From RGIG8745 sp045576655 (GTDB lineage: Bacteria; Bacteroidota; Bacteroidia; Bacteroidales; Bacteroidaceae), in assembly GCA_045576655.1 (NCBI GenBank), contig JAZNGW010000028.1:1-64000 (forward strand): a stretch of 64,000 nt of DNA. The letters run 5' to 3'. Of the stretch, positions 43,051 through 53,210 are shown piece after piece (position 1 is the first letter of the stretch; each line of letters opens with the position of its first letter). The translations under genes and the position numbers were made by a program. The notes below the pieces were generated by a model. That model was not told the origin of the DNA. It searched no databases and saw nothing but the letters and a program-made list of their open reading frames with translations.

Positions 43051-46000
43051 TTATCGCACAACAACCTTAACCACGCTGTTAGCAGAGCGAACCATATATA
43101 TGCCTGGCTGCTGCACTGCTGCGGATGAAAGTTTAGTGCCTCCGAGTGTGAATACTTCGAAATCGTCAGTGCCATGCACGATGATGCGTCGGTCGACAAC
43201 TGACACGCTCATGCCCGCGCCTTCGCCTTGTGACGCAACTCCGTCAATGCCGACAGCATCGGTGGAAATTCCGCCCTTGCTGAGCGCCACCCATCCGAAC
43301 AAGTCGGCTGTGCTGCTGTTGTTCTTTATGCCAGTCTTGCTGGAGTCGACCAGTTTGCGCACTTTCATGTATTCAACATAAGTCTTGTCGTCAATCGTCT
43401 CATTATATACACTAGATTGACGAAGCACTGCGCCACCTGTGTAATTGAACGTTCTCATAGAAGCAAAGACAAGAGGATCTTCAAGGAGCAGCGTGTCATT
43501 GCGAGTCACATTGCCCTCTTCATCGTAATCACAATCCGTAAAGTACAAGTTACGGGCTCCGATGCCGTACACTTTCTCGTCGCTCAGTCCTGCAGTAAGA
43601 AGCAGACCTTCCTCCTCGTCGATGCACTCGGAGCCTGGTGTGAACGCTGCATAGAAGAGAGGCTGCGCTGTGGTCACCTGCACTCCTGCTGCTTCCTCAT
43701 GGAAGGTGATGACCTTGAATCCTTCATTTGTGACATCCCACACTCTGACGAAATAAGGTTCGGCTGTGATTGTAGGGTTCAGTTCAGCCAATACGACAGG
43801 TGTGATGCCCTTAGGGAACGGTTTTGCAAACTTCACTTCAAGGGTGTCGCCCATTACGGCTGTAGTGGCCACCTCGATGTCCATGTCGCCAAACGTGTGG
43901 TTGCCCAGAGGCAGAGACATAAACGGCACATTTTCAACCTTAGTGAAAGAAACAGGGTCGTCCTGATGCTGAAGAGCGAAATACTTGTATGTGAACTTAT
44001 CCTTTTCGACATCTGTCACGAGGCTTGTAGGAACTGCGTCAGCGTTCTTGCTTGTCACGAGACCTGTAAACACGGCAGGCGCCACCTCATAAGGATAATT
44101 GAATTCAACAGTCACAGGGTCTGTATCCAAGATAGCAAGCGAGCCGTACTTGACGAAGTCGTTGCCCGTTGCGCTTGGTATGGAAATCATCACCTCGTTA
44201 GTTGTTCGAACCTTTCTGTCGGAGTCGTACTCCCTGATTCGGTAATACACAGCGCCCGATTTGCCAAGCAATGTGTCGTTTACCGTAAGCGTAGTGTTCT
44301 CCACGTCATACAGCGTCCTTACAGCGACATACAGATTGCTCTCCTCCTCAATCTTGCGCTCAAGAACTACAGAGTCAGCAAGTTCGCCGTTAGGATGGTT
44401 CCACTTAAGCGTCGCCACCTTCTTTGAAGCGGCAAAATCAACGGTCAGGTTTGAAGGTGATTTATACACCACGCGTGGCACGTACTGATAGTTTTCGTTG
44501 TATCCGAGTCCGGAGTTCATCTCTGCATAGAACTCGCCAAGGATGGAAAGTCCTGTGCCATACTTATATATCTTAGAGCAGTCGGCCTCGCTGTTCCAAT
44601 AGGCGTAACGCTCCACGTAAGGCCATCTGTTGAGGTTCTCAAGGATTGGACGCATGCCCTCATAGTTCGCCTGCTGTGCGGCTTCTGAGAACGAGCGGTC
44701 GCCTGCGAAGATTCCGTTGTTGTTCCATGAAGCACCCCACACAAACTCAGATATCCAGATTGGGCGCTTGTAGTCGTTGTACCAGTTCTGGAGGCCTGGG
44801 AACGAACCTGCAGGCCAGTAGCAGTGCATGTCGAGGATGTCGCAACGCCATCCGCGCGCGTCAATCTCGTTCATGAACTCGCGCAACCAGTTCAGGCTTC
44901 CGTCGTGCGACGAAGGCGAGCAGAGTCGCATACCTGTAGCCATTGCATCCTCCCAGTACGCCAACACCTCAGCCACTGTGCCAGGCTGGTCGTCGGCCGA
45001 GTTGCCTGGTTCGTTATCGGTCTTCATGTGAGGAGAATATGTCACACGTCCGCAGTCAGCCACAGCCGGCCATGATTTGTGAATCTTGTGAGGCACTGTC
45101 TCGGTGTCCACGCCGCGATCCTGACCAGGTCCCCAGTCGTAGCACCATGCGGAATTCAGCACCTGGTTGCCCTCGGCGCCTGTGTCGCTGGCAAGTCCCT
45201 TCTTCTGCGCGTTGTTCCACTTGAACACACGGTAGGAAGTGATGTGCTTGTCGAGCACGGCAGGGAGAGTGGCAAACTCAAGGTCTTCATGGTCGGCAAT
45301 GAAGCATCGGCTATAACCGCGTCCACGCGCACCGATAGAGAATGTGACCATATATCCTCGCTTGAGTTTAAAACTTCGTATTGCATTGTTGAGTTTCGCA
45401 TCTGTAAGAGTGTTCATGTAGCCGCCGCTATTCTCAAGTCCGAAGTCATTAACTGCCGTACCCTCGAAGTTCTGCTCCGAGTAGACTGTAAGCGGCTTGA
45501 AGTCCTTGCCGTATGGATAAATGATAGTACCGGTGTTGTACATTCTCACCTGGCAGTTGACGTTATTCTGGGCAGCCTCGCCATTGATGTAGATGTTCTG
45601 CATGTGGCGCGCCAAGACGAGCGACGGTTTTGTCTTGTCGATTATCACAACGGCGTCAGGGTTGACGATATTGACGCTTCCCGCTGTTGCAAACGGTGTG
45701 ATGCCCGCAATGTGGAAGTCTACAGCCTCTGTGACGTTGATTGCCGATGTCACCTGGTAGGCAGTGTTAGGGTTGTTCTTTGCGTCCTTGAGGAATGCTG
45801 CCACGTTCTCCAGATCGGCATACGATGTTTCGCCGTCCTCATAGAGACCCTTAGCCATGTTTATCGCGCTCAGCAGCACCTCGTTCTGGCTGCTTGCGTA
45901 TTCCTGTTCTGCCGCCTCGATTGCTGCAAGCAGGTTAGCATAAGCCGCACTTGACTCCTCAGCCTCATCCGTAGCCTTGCGCAAAGGAGTTGACACATTT

Positions 46001-48036
46001 ACGTATCCGTCATATCCTTCTTTGAGTATTTCTGCCTCAGCCGCAGCCAACGCCTCGCCGAGCACCTCAGCCGCAGCAGTGTGCATCTTCTTTCCGGAAA
46101 GCGCCTTGGCATTATCAATGTACTTCTGAAGTTCAGCCTTGAAGTCCGCTTCATTTCCTACATAGTAGAGGCGGAAGTTGTCAACCGAAATCCAGTTACC
46201 GCTGGCGTTCTCCGCCATGAATCCTATCTCCGCCTCGCTTTCGATATTGACGAATGTGAGCACATACTCGCCAGTCTTGCCTACCGACTCCTTGGTTCCG
46301 TTGGCAAAGATCCACGCACCTGTCTGCGTCACCGACGAGTTCTGCTGAATGTTCTGCGCACCAGCCTTCAACTGATACACGCCCACTTCAAGACCTACAA
46401 CATTCTGCAAGGCATAGCCGTTTCCGACACGGTTGCCCTGGCTGACCCACTTCTCCATGTAGACAGAGCCCTTCTTCTGGGTAAATGACGTGTTAGTCTG
46501 GGTAACCAGTCCGCTCACGGTCCATCCCGTAGTCTGACTCTCGAAACTTGGGTTTGCTATGAGCGAAGTCTTATCTATAGGATTATCAATCGAAGCATTG
46601 CCGTTGCGATAGTTTGTCACAGCCGAGACAAGCGAGTTGATGGCATCATTGACTTCCTTGCCAGTAGCGTCGGCGTTGCCATACACGGCGTTAGCCGCAT
46701 CGATGGCAGACTTCAAGTCAGCAGCACCCTTGCCGCTGCCGTCGCCATAGAGCGCTGTCGCGTCACTGATGGCAGACTTCAAACTGGCTGTAAGTTCCGA
46801 CTTCTCCACTCCCTTAAAGATGAGTTCAAAACCCTGGAAGTTTGCCCACTGGTTGCTTGATGTCACCGCATACTTGATATTCATTTCGCCCGTCGCGCTC
46901 ACTGCTATGTTCTTTGCCCACGCCATAGCGTCGCCATGAGCCAAAGCCTGTCCGCACGACTGCATTCCGTTAGGCTGAATCTTACCGTTCGAGCTCGACC
47001 AGTTATTGCCCGAAGTGTTTGTCACACCATAGTCAAGAGTTCCCATCAGCGGAGTCTTGCCCGTGTAAGTTCCCTTGCCAGTCTTCACCGTAAGAGTCGG
47101 AGCCGAACCCGAACCGTCCTCGCGATACAACGAATGGAAACCCACGTCATACGTGCCAAGAGGCACTATAGCATCCTGCACAAGCGTGAATGCAGAATGA
47201 TAAATCTCCATTTCGCCCCATCCCGTAGCAGGCGAAGCACTTCCCCAGCCCTTAGCGCTCATTCCGCTGATAAAGTCGGCATTCTCGAGCAGGAACGACA
47301 CGTTCAGTTCGCCGCTTATGTCGACAAACACCTTGCCGAACAACTTGCGCGAAGCCTCAGTGATACTCTCCACCGTGGCACGCCCGCTATTGTAAGCCGC
47401 CAAAGCCTCATCGAGAGCATCCTTATGCACCTCGGCCTTTCCAGCATCAGCAAGCGACTTGTATATGCCATACAGCCCCCTCTTCGCCTTGTACAGAGCA
47501 TAGGCGCCATTAGTCAGGTTGCCCTCCTTGATGAACGCCCACTTTGTCTTGCCGGCACCATCCGTCAAAGTCAGATGACCGCCGTAAGTCCACGATACAT
47601 CGAGAGCCTTGCCAAACTGGTCATTAGTCAGCGTGTAGACATTCTTGTCGCCAGTCTCCGCATAAGTGAAATAAGGGTTCGTATTCTTGTTCATCACCAC
47701 ATCGTAGGCAGCGTCGCTTGCACAAGAAAAATAGTAACTGCCGCCCTTCTCCTTATTCCTCATACGGATTTTGCCGTCAGCCACAAACACGTAGCTCTGC
47801 TGAGGAGTCGAAGCCTTCACATCGCCGTTCGACAGACGAGTGGCGCAAACCTGCGTATTGCTCGTCATACCATACATGGCAAAAGCGTCAGCCTCCACAT
47901 TATATACATACACTATGTCCGACGAGCGCAAGCCGTCCAGACTTTCACCAGGCACCTGAGGCGCCGTCCATGTCTGAGCACCAGCCATAAGGAACGTCCC
48001 CGCCAAAAGGCACAAAATCAAAGTAAATCTTTTCAT
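43051..48036 (-). CDS. Giant T9SS cargo with a GH128-like glycosidase domain
   Basis: A 1661-aa exported protein (signal peptide 1-20). Residues about 20-660 form a chassis shared with the proteins starting at 59329 and beyond 63954: a SLDGL/YNVEADAF head, a helical segment, a beta-sandwich (NGMQSCGQALAHGDAM) and carbohydrate-binding-like modules. After FIVAR-like helices, residues about 890-1170 resemble GH128 endo-beta-1,3-glucanases: Glu1009 in KTDNEPGN is the likely acid/base and Glu1097 in WISEFVWGASW the likely nucleophile. Two fibronectin-III-like domains follow. The last 75 residues are a T9SS sorting tail (VFTLGGTKL, GIYMVRSANSVVKVVV). Its own terminator lies downstream. Substrate specificity is inferred from family only. 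Confidence 0.86.
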   Translation of the reverse strand: MKRFTLILCLLAGTFLMAGAQTWTAPQVPGESLDGLRSSDIVYVYNVEADAFAMYGMTSNTQVCATRLSNGDVKASTPQQSYVFVADGKIRMRNKEKGGSYYFSCASDAAYDVVMNKNTNPYFTYAETGDKNVYTLTNDQFGKALDVSWTYGGHLTLTDGAGKTKWAFIKEGNLTNGAYALYKAKRGLYGIYKSLADAGKAEVHKDALDEALAAYNSGRATVESITEASRKLFGKVFVDISGELNVSFLLENADFISGMSAKGWGSASPATGWGEMEIYHSAFTLVQDAIVPLGTYDVGFHSLYREDGSGSAPTLTVKTGKGTYTGKTPLMGTLDYGVTNTSGNNWSSSNGKIQPNGMQSCGQALAHGDAMAWAKNIAVSATGEMNIKYAVTSSNQWANFQGFELIFKGVEKSELTASLKSAISDATALYGDGSGKGAADLKSAIDAANAVYGNADATGKEVNDAINSLVSAVTNYRNGNASIDNPIDKTSLIANPSFESQTTGWTVSGLVTQTNTSFTQKKGSVYMEKWVSQGNRVGNGYALQNVVGLEVGVYQLKAGAQNIQQNSSVTQTGAWIFANGTKESVGKTGEYVLTFVNIESEAEIGFMAENASGNWISVDNFRLYYVGNEADFKAELQKYIDNAKALSGKKMHTAAAEVLGEALAAAEAEILKEGYDGYVNVSTPLRKATDEAEESSAAYANLLAAIEAAEQEYASSQNEVLLSAINMAKGLYEDGETSYADLENVAAFLKDAKNNPNTAYQVTSAINVTEAVDFHIAGITPFATAGSVNIVNPDAVVIIDKTKPSLVLARHMQNIYINGEAAQNNVNCQVRMYNTGTIIYPYGKDFKPLTVYSEQNFEGTAVNDFGLENSGGYMNTLTDAKLNNAIRSFKLKRGYMVTFSIGARGRGYSRCFIADHEDLEFATLPAVLDKHITSYRVFKWNNAQKKGLASDTGAEGNQVLNSAWCYDWGPGQDRGVDTETVPHKIHKSWPAVADCGRVTYSPHMKTDNEPGNSADDQPGTVAEVLAYWEDAMATGMRLCSPSSHDGSLNWLREFMNEIDARGWRCDILDMHCYWPAGSFPGLQNWYNDYKRPIWISEFVWGASWNNNGIFAGDRSFSEAAQQANYEGMRPILENLNRWPYVERYAYWNSEADCSKIYKYGTGLSILGEFYAEMNSGLGYNENYQYVPRVVYKSPSNLTVDFAASKKVATLKWNHPNGELADSVVLERKIEEESNLYVAVRTLYDVENTTLTVNDTLLGKSGAVYYRIREYDSDRKVRTTNEVMISIPSATGNDFVKYGSLAILDTDPVTVEFNYPYEVAPAVFTGLVTSKNADAVPTSLVTDVEKDKFTYKYFALQHQDDPVSFTKVENVPFMSLPLGNHTFGDMDIEVATTAVMGDTLEVKFAKPFPKGITPVVLAELNPTITAEPYFVRVWDVTNEGFKVITFHEEAAGVQVTTAQPLFYAAFTPGSECIDEEEGLLLTAGLSDEKVYGIGARNLYFTDCDYDEEGNVTRNDTLLLEDPLVFASMRTFNYTGGAVLRQSSVYNETIDDKTYVEYMKVRKLVDSSKTGIKNNSSTADLFGWVALSKGGISTDAVGIDGVASQGEGAGMSVSVVDRRIIVHGTDDFEVFTLGGTKLSSAAVQQPGIYMVRSANSVVKVVVR

Positions 48037-48501
48037 ACAATATTATAATGGTTAAAACGTTTCCGCACATTTCTTCCATTATAAGACTGCATACCCGTCA
48101 CAAAGTTTAAACAAGCCCCTAAAATATATAGGAGTTAAGAAGGTAAGGAGGTTAGAAAGTAAGGAACTCAAGAACTCAAAAACTCAATCAACCACAGATT
48201 TCTCAGATTACAAGGATTTTAATCTGTGTCGATTTGTGTAATCTGTAGTAGTTAGGAAGCAAGGAGGTTAGTGACGTAGGGTGCACCCCTTGCGGGTGCC
48301 CTCATAAGGAGTTAAATCACAGAAGTTATAATCGGAAGTTAAAGGGAACGAGGTAACGTTTATCGTTGAAGGTTTATAGTTTATCGTAGGGGCTGGGGTT
48401 GCCCGCCCTAAGTATTTAGAGCCGCAGATTCCGCAGATTCACATTTGATGATGATAACGGGAACGCTGATGCCGTTGCTCTTTGTTCATAAATGGTAGAA
48501 C
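48037..48501. other. Gene-free gap with simple repeats and one REP
   Basis: No gene seen. Contents: AAGAACTC-type 8-bp repeats (about 48165-48190), stretches like CAGATTACAAGGATT, a REP-type hairpin GTAG-GGGCTGGGGTTGCCCGCCC (48386-48409), a GTAG-type stem near 48277-48300 and two copies of CCGCAGATT (48422-48439). A promoter for the upstream 1661-aa gene was not clear. Confidence 0.7.
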
Positions 48502-49356
48502 TCACTTCAGTTCCAGCGGTTGGTGGACGTGTGCTTTCTGGAGGAATGGCAGACCGTTGGCGTATATGTAATTGTTGCCAATCACTGTAATGTTGTTGAT
48601 GTATTGGTTAATGGATGCCGTTCCGTTTCCGCCAATGTGATGGTACGGGTTCTTGGCATACTGCTTGCTGCCGAATATCTGGTTGCGGTATTTCAGCAGT
48701 TTGGAGTACTCCATGCGCTCGATGTCGACGCTTGGGGTGTAGGTGATTGGTGTTGCTTCGCGGCGCAGTTCGGCAAGGACGAAGCGGTGGGCGTCGCCTT
48801 CTGCCTTCACGATGATGCCAGGCAGTCCGCGCAAACGCCAGGGACCTGCAGACGATGGGATTTCTTCCGTGTACCATGCATCCCAACGTATTCCCCTGAA
48901 GGTCATCTCCGCGCGGTGGCACAGATAACCGCTAATGGTCAGCGTGTCGTCCGTAAGATTCCATTCCATTTGCGGTATTGGCTCGTGGCCTTCAAATGTG
49001 TGTGGAAATATGATTTCTTTCACCAGTGTCTCGCCCTCCGGATAGTTTATCCATACGGTTGGCATGTGTACGAGCGCCTCCTTGTGCTCCATTGCCATGG
49101 ATTTTTTCCAGTCGTCGTCCTCGATGTCTTTGCCCTTTTCCTTTATGTATTGCATCAGGGGCTGAGACTTTGTTACGATTTGCCCCACTTGTACGACCAG
49201 CTGTATGGAGTCGCACACTGCCTCACCCTCATCATCGAGCGTGTTTACGGTATAGTCGTAGATTACGGCGAACTGCGCCGTATCTATACTGTCTTTTGTC
49301 TGTGCCTGCACTCCGATAGTCAGTGCGAAGGCGATGAATGATAGAATCTTTTTCAT
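48502..49356 (-). CDS. GLPGLI-family secreted protein
   Basis: A 284-aa exported protein (signal peptide 1-18, GVQAQ) of the Bacteroidetes GLPGLI family, named from a motif here seen as GPWRLRGLPGIIVKAEGD (about 175-192). The preceding ATAEMTFRGIRWDAWYTEEIP-type segment is also shared by the next gene. Function of the family is unknown. Members commonly lie beside TonB-dependent receptor-like proteins, as here. It is a paralog of the product of 49502-50395, from which a repeat array separates it. Confidence 0.88.
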   Translation of the reverse strand: MKKILSFIAFALTIGVQAQTKDSIDTAQFAVIYDYTVNTLDDEGEAVCDSIQLVVQVGQIVTKSQPLMQYIKEKGKDIEDDDWKKSMAMEHKEALVHMPTVWINYPEGETLVKEIIFPHTFEGHEPIPQMEWNLTDDTLTISGYLCHRAEMTFRGIRWDAWYTEEIPSSAGPWRLRGLPGIIVKAEGDAHRFVLAELRREATPITYTPSVDIERMEYSKLLKYRNQIFGSKQYAKNPYHHIGGNGTASINQYINNITVIGNNYIYANGLPFLQKAHVHQPLELK

Positions 49357-49376
49357 TTTCGTTATTAGGGTTTGTT

Positions 49377-49500
49377 AACGAGCCCTCGTTTGTAAATAAA
49401 TGAGCCCTCGTTTGCAAATAAATGAGCCCTCGTTCGTAAATAAACGCTACACCGTTTGCAAATAAATGCAGAAGCGTTGATATAAAAATGCTTCTCCGTT
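49377..49500. repeat. 22-bp-period array, six units
   Basis: Units start at 49377, 49399, 49421, 49443, 49465 and 49487, each exactly 22 bp from the last. Cores are AGCCCT, AGCCCT, AGCCCT, CTACAC, CAGAAG and CTTCTC, between AAYG and CGTT. Spacers are TGTAAATA, TGCAAATA, CGTAAATA, TGCAAATA and GATATAAA. The array fills the gap between two GLPGLI genes and ends 1 bp from the stop codon of the upstream one. Confidence 0.92.
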
Positions 49501-49501
49501 C

Positions 49502-50395
49502 TTATTCAATTTCGAGCGGTTGGTATACGTGACCCTCGGAGAGAACAATAACTCCTGCTACACTAATGATTTGCTGGTCGGAGAGGTTGCTGAGGTGATG
49601 TTCCCGGTAACCGAACGCTTCCATTGCACTTGGAGCGTAATATGTGGGATTCTGCACATAGCGCGGATTGCCGAGCACCTTCTTCTTGTGCTTCAGAAAT
49701 TTCTTGGCGGTCATCTTCTGGTAGTCAATTCGTTGTCTTGCCATGCTCATTTTCCCTGAATTCATTTGAGGTACGAACCAATTGAGATACTCTGTAAATA
49801 TCAGTGGTTGCTCTTCGTTGAGAAGTCCGCAAAGAGCGAATGAGTGTATTCCCTCCTCATCTTCCACCTTGGTTATCATACCTGGCAGCCCACCCAATTT
49901 CCAAGGGCCTATGCTTGCCGGAATCTCTTCCGTGTAGAATGCTTTCCATGTTTTGCCACGGAATTTTGTCTCTGCCGCATGACACAGGTATCCGAATATG
50001 GAGTCCTCCTGTTCACTGAGATTCCACTTTTGCTTTTGCAGAGGTTCGTCCGTCTGGTAGAGGGAGGGGTAAAGTTCTTCCTGCACAGTGATACGTCCTT
50101 CAGGATAGTTCAGAAAGACATCGCCCATGTGCATCTGCGCGGCTTTTTGGGTGTAGTAGCTGTCGGTCTTTTTCTTTGTCTGCTTGTTGTAAGAGTTGTA
50201 AGGGAAACTCTTGGTCACTCCGTTGGCTGTCTGCACAGCAATAAGGAGCGAGTCGGTGATAAGCTCGCCGGCAGCATTCGTTGTCTTGCAACAGTACTGG
50301 TATATGGCAGTAAACTTCGACACTCCGATAGTGTCGTTTTGCGCCTGCGCCGTCATTGCCAGCAACAGAGCGAGAGCGAAGATAGTCTTTTTCAT
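49502..50395 (-). CDS. GLPGLI-family secreted protein
   Basis: A 297-aa exported protein. The ATG at 50395 gives a good signal peptide (MKKTIFALALLLAMTAQAQ); the frame opening further upstream adds 23 residues with no signal and is rejected. The hallmark is GPWKLGGLPGMITKVEDE, preceded by KFRGKTWKAFYTEEIP. It starts 26 bp after the TonB-receptor-like gene, so the two are co-transcribed. Role in the family unknown; an outer-membrane partner of the receptor is one possibility. Confidence 0.9.
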   Translation of the reverse strand: MKKTIFALALLLAMTAQAQNDTIGVSKFTAIYQYCCKTTNAAGELITDSLLIAVQTANGVTKSFPYNSYNKQTKKKTDSYYTQKAAQMHMGDVFLNYPEGRITVQEELYPSLYQTDEPLQKQKWNLSEQEDSIFGYLCHAAETKFRGKTWKAFYTEEIPASIGPWKLGGLPGMITKVEDEEGIHSFALCGLLNEEQPLIFTEYLNWFVPQMNSGKMSMARQRIDYQKMTAKKFLKHKKKVLGNPRYVQNPTYYAPSAMEAFGYREHHLSNLSDQQIISVAGVIVLSEGHVYQPLEIE

Positions 50396-50421
50396 ATCAA
50401 TGCGTTTAATTACAAAGGTTA

Positions 50422-52992
50422 TTATAAAGAGAATGTCAATCGTAGCATGGCGGTGCGTCCGCACAGGCCATAGTCGTAGCTGTAGGTGTTGATGCCGTCG
50501 AAGACGGTGTAGGAGTACGAACGTTGGTTGAGCAGGTTGTTGAGTTCGAGTCTCAGCACGGCACGCTTGAACTTATATTGTGCCGAGGCATTGAAGAGCG
50601 ACATGTGCTTGTAGCGGTTAGGAGCAATCTGTCGACGCACATAGTCGTAGTTGGCAGAGAGGTCGAGCTGCGGCACGGGGAATATGTGCAGTCCGCCGTT
50701 GTGGCTGAGCGATGTCGTAGTGTTGCGTGTCATGCCATACGACGAACGCGTCCATCCGTAGTTGATATTGTAGTTGAGTTCAAGCCAATGGATTGGAGAG
50801 ACAGCGACATTTCCTCGCAGAGTATAGCTCTCGTTGTCTGTAGCAATGACATTGTCGCCTACTGCCTGTTCGCTGTCGCCAAAGGAGTAACTGCCGTGAA
50901 CGCCGAATTTGGCGAAAATAGCAGGAATGTTCTTCGTCGTTGAGATGCTGAACGAAGTAGTGCGCGTATAGGTGTCGCGGAAGAGCGACTGCGTACTGAC
51001 GTCAGTTCCGCTGACTGTCTGCGAATAGAGGGTATTGCGCTTTCCCTCGTTGTGGGAAGCATTAACATCGAAAGTGAAGTAGCTGAGCGGTATCTGCAAT
51101 TTCCAGCCAGCCGAAGTGCTCCAGTTGCGTGACTCGCCAATCACCCCCGACGCAGTTCGCGTGGTGCGGTAGTCAATCTGCATTGGTTCCGTCAGCAGGT
51201 CGAGCATGTCGCCAGTGCCGTAGTTGAGACTTGTCGATGCGGTCAGTTTGCTGTTGGCTGAGAACGTGTAACTGAGATTGAGATTAGGGTTAAGGTAGAA
51301 TTTCGTCAGTTGCGTGTCGCCATAATTCATCATGCGCAGCGTTAAAGGTACGCCAAGTGAGGAATAGAATCGGCGGTCACTGCTTCGCCATTCGAAGCCG
51401 GGCTGGAACGATGGTATGACGGTCCATCCGCTCAGGCGATTGACATCGTTTTCAGGTGTGCGCACCGTCTCGACAAAATCGTAATTGGCCTGCAGATTCA
51501 CTGGCAAATTCAAGGTAATTTTCTCGCTCAGACGTATGTCGAACGAAGTGCTGTGGCGAGTATCTAACGTTGTTGACTGGGCGGTCTGTCCGTAGGCCGC
51601 GCCTTTGTTGCCGAACGACAAGTGCAGAGTCGGCGTGCGCAAGAACTTAATATTGGAATAAAGCGAGTAGCGATGGTCGTTGATCATACGCGACAAGTTG
51701 AACGAGTTGTCAGCCTCGATCGAGGTTGTTCGGCGCTGTTGCGAAGCACGCTCGCTGTTGTAGACCATATTTCCCTCGTTGCGCTCAAAGAGCGCCTTCA
51801 GCGTGAAGGTTTCGCTTGTATAGCGCCACCGCTCGTTTTCCCTGTAGTCAAGAGAGATTTTAGGCAAATGTTGTATGCCCAGAGGCGAGGTCTTCTCGCT
51901 CACGGTGATGTATTCGCCTCCTTCGCCCAGGTAAGTTGTTGCTGAAGCGATATCATGGGTTGCACGGCGATAGGTATAGTCGGCATTGACACGCACCGTA
52001 GTGCTGCTGTCCAACTTCAGAATGCCGTTGAGCGACGTCATAGCGTTGCGTCGGTAGTCCGACTCACCCTGCGGCGGGTGTCCTCCGTCGAATCCGCCAA
52101 ACAACGAAGTGGCTTTAGTGGAGAGTCCGCCTCCGCCGTAGTGATAGACCAAGTCGCCTGTTCCGTAATTCTTGTGATTGCCAATCTTAGCGGAGCAGAT
52201 GGTCTGGAAATTATCCGTAAACATCATGCCTGTCAGTCCCAACAGTCCTAACCATTCGTCTCTGCCGTCCTGCATATACCCGAGTCCTGCCTCTTCCTGT
52301 CCGAAAGGTTTGAATTTTGCTTTCTTTGCCAGTTTTATGTTCAGCGCGACAGCATCGCTTGGTTTGTCTTGGTCAATCTTACGCGCATGGTAGTTGCGCA
52401 CGACCTCGACCTTAGTCACCATGTCGGCACCCATGTTGCGAGTGGCAAGGTTGTACTTGCCGCCGAGCATGTCGAGGCCTTCAATATTGAACGCTGAAAT
52501 ACCCTTGCCCATGTAGGAGATGGCTCCGTTCTTCGAAACTTCCAGTCCAGGCAAACGCTTGAGTCCGTCCTCCAATGTGACATCTCCCTTGCCCAAAAAC
52601 GAAGCCAAATTGTAACTCAGCGTGTCGCCGTTCACCCAGAGAGGTGTAGCACGCACCTTCACCTCTTTCAGTGTTATATTCTTTGGAGTTAGCACCATGT
52701 CAACCTTGTTCTCCTTTTCTTTCAGAGAAAGCGCCTCCACCTCCTTTTCGTAGCCGATATGGTTGAAATGGAGCGTGGTTTCGCCTGTCGGAGTGCTCTG
52801 CAGTTCCATGATGTACACGCCCTGTGAATTGCTACTGGTGAATGCCAATGTCTTATTGCCACCCATCAGCTTGACGATAACATCTCCCACAGGTTTGTTC
52901 TGCAGGTCTATCACCCGTCCAGTCACCTTGACTTGAGCACAAGCAGTCGTCGCTAATGCCGCAAACAATAGTATGTAAATAAATCGCTTCAT
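50422..52992 (-). CDS. TonB-dependent-receptor-like outer membrane protein
   Basis: An 856-aa outer-membrane protein. The ATG at 52992 gives a signal peptide (MKRFIYILLFAALATTACAQ). Residues about 22-100 form a carboxypeptidase-regulatory-like beta domain (VTGRVIDLQNKPVGDVIVKL). A plug domain (about 115-225) contains LKRLPGLEVSKNGAISYMGKG. The rest is a long series of amphipathic strands ending in a barrel-type C-terminus (TAMLRLTFSL). It lacks SusD at its side and has GLPGLI genes downstream instead, a common Bacteroidetes pairing whose cargo is not known. Confidence 0.9.
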   Translation of the reverse strand: MKRFIYILLFAALATTACAQVKVTGRVIDLQNKPVGDVIVKLMGGNKTLAFTSSNSQGVYIMELQSTPTGETTLHFNHIGYEKEVEALSLKEKENKVDMVLTPKNITLKEVKVRATPLWVNGDTLSYNLASFLGKGDVTLEDGLKRLPGLEVSKNGAISYMGKGISAFNIEGLDMLGGKYNLATRNMGADMVTKVEVVRNYHARKIDQDKPSDAVALNIKLAKKAKFKPFGQEEAGLGYMQDGRDEWLGLLGLTGMMFTDNFQTICSAKIGNHKNYGTGDLVYHYGGGGLSTKATSLFGGFDGGHPPQGESDYRRNAMTSLNGILKLDSSTTVRVNADYTYRRATHDIASATTYLGEGGEYITVSEKTSPLGIQHLPKISLDYRENERWRYTSETFTLKALFERNEGNMVYNSERASQQRRTTSIEADNSFNLSRMINDHRYSLYSNIKFLRTPTLHLSFGNKGAAYGQTAQSTTLDTRHSTSFDIRLSEKITLNLPVNLQANYDFVETVRTPENDVNRLSGWTVIPSFQPGFEWRSSDRRFYSSLGVPLTLRMMNYGDTQLTKFYLNPNLNLSYTFSANSKLTASTSLNYGTGDMLDLLTEPMQIDYRTTRTASGVIGESRNWSTSAGWKLQIPLSYFTFDVNASHNEGKRNTLYSQTVSGTDVSTQSLFRDTYTRTTSFSISTTKNIPAIFAKFGVHGSYSFGDSEQAVGDNVIATDNESYTLRGNVAVSPIHWLELNYNINYGWTRSSYGMTRNTTTSLSHNGGLHIFPVPQLDLSANYDYVRRQIAPNRYKHMSLFNASAQYKFKRAVLRLELNNLLNQRSYSYTVFDGINTYSYDYGLCGRTAMLRLTFSL

Positions 52993-53210
52993 GGATATTA
53001 ATAATTCTAATTCGAGGGATTGACACACATGGGCTTTTCCGAAATGGCAGGCGCAAAGTAAAACCAAATCTTTAGAATACTAAAATATTAGTAAAGGAAA
53101 TAGCGCTCCTAACCAAAACATTTAACTTCCATTTTTAGTAATAGAATCGGAGTTATTAGTAGTTAACAAATGGGGCGCAAAAGCTCTTTACTGCTGTGCC
53201 GATTTTTCAC

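Noticed and set aside
43417..44427. 336-codon plus-strand open frame opposite the same cargo gene
   Set aside because: Antisense to coding sequence, Cys/His/Arg-rich composition typical of a shadow frame.
46936..48048. 370-codon plus-strand open frame opposite the GH128-like cargo gene
   Set aside because: It mirrors a well-supported gene and has no domain, signal or start context.
49377..49500. CRISPR array
   Set aside because: The step is only 22 bp, the varying core is 6 bp, there are no cas genes, and the same cores recur across loci.
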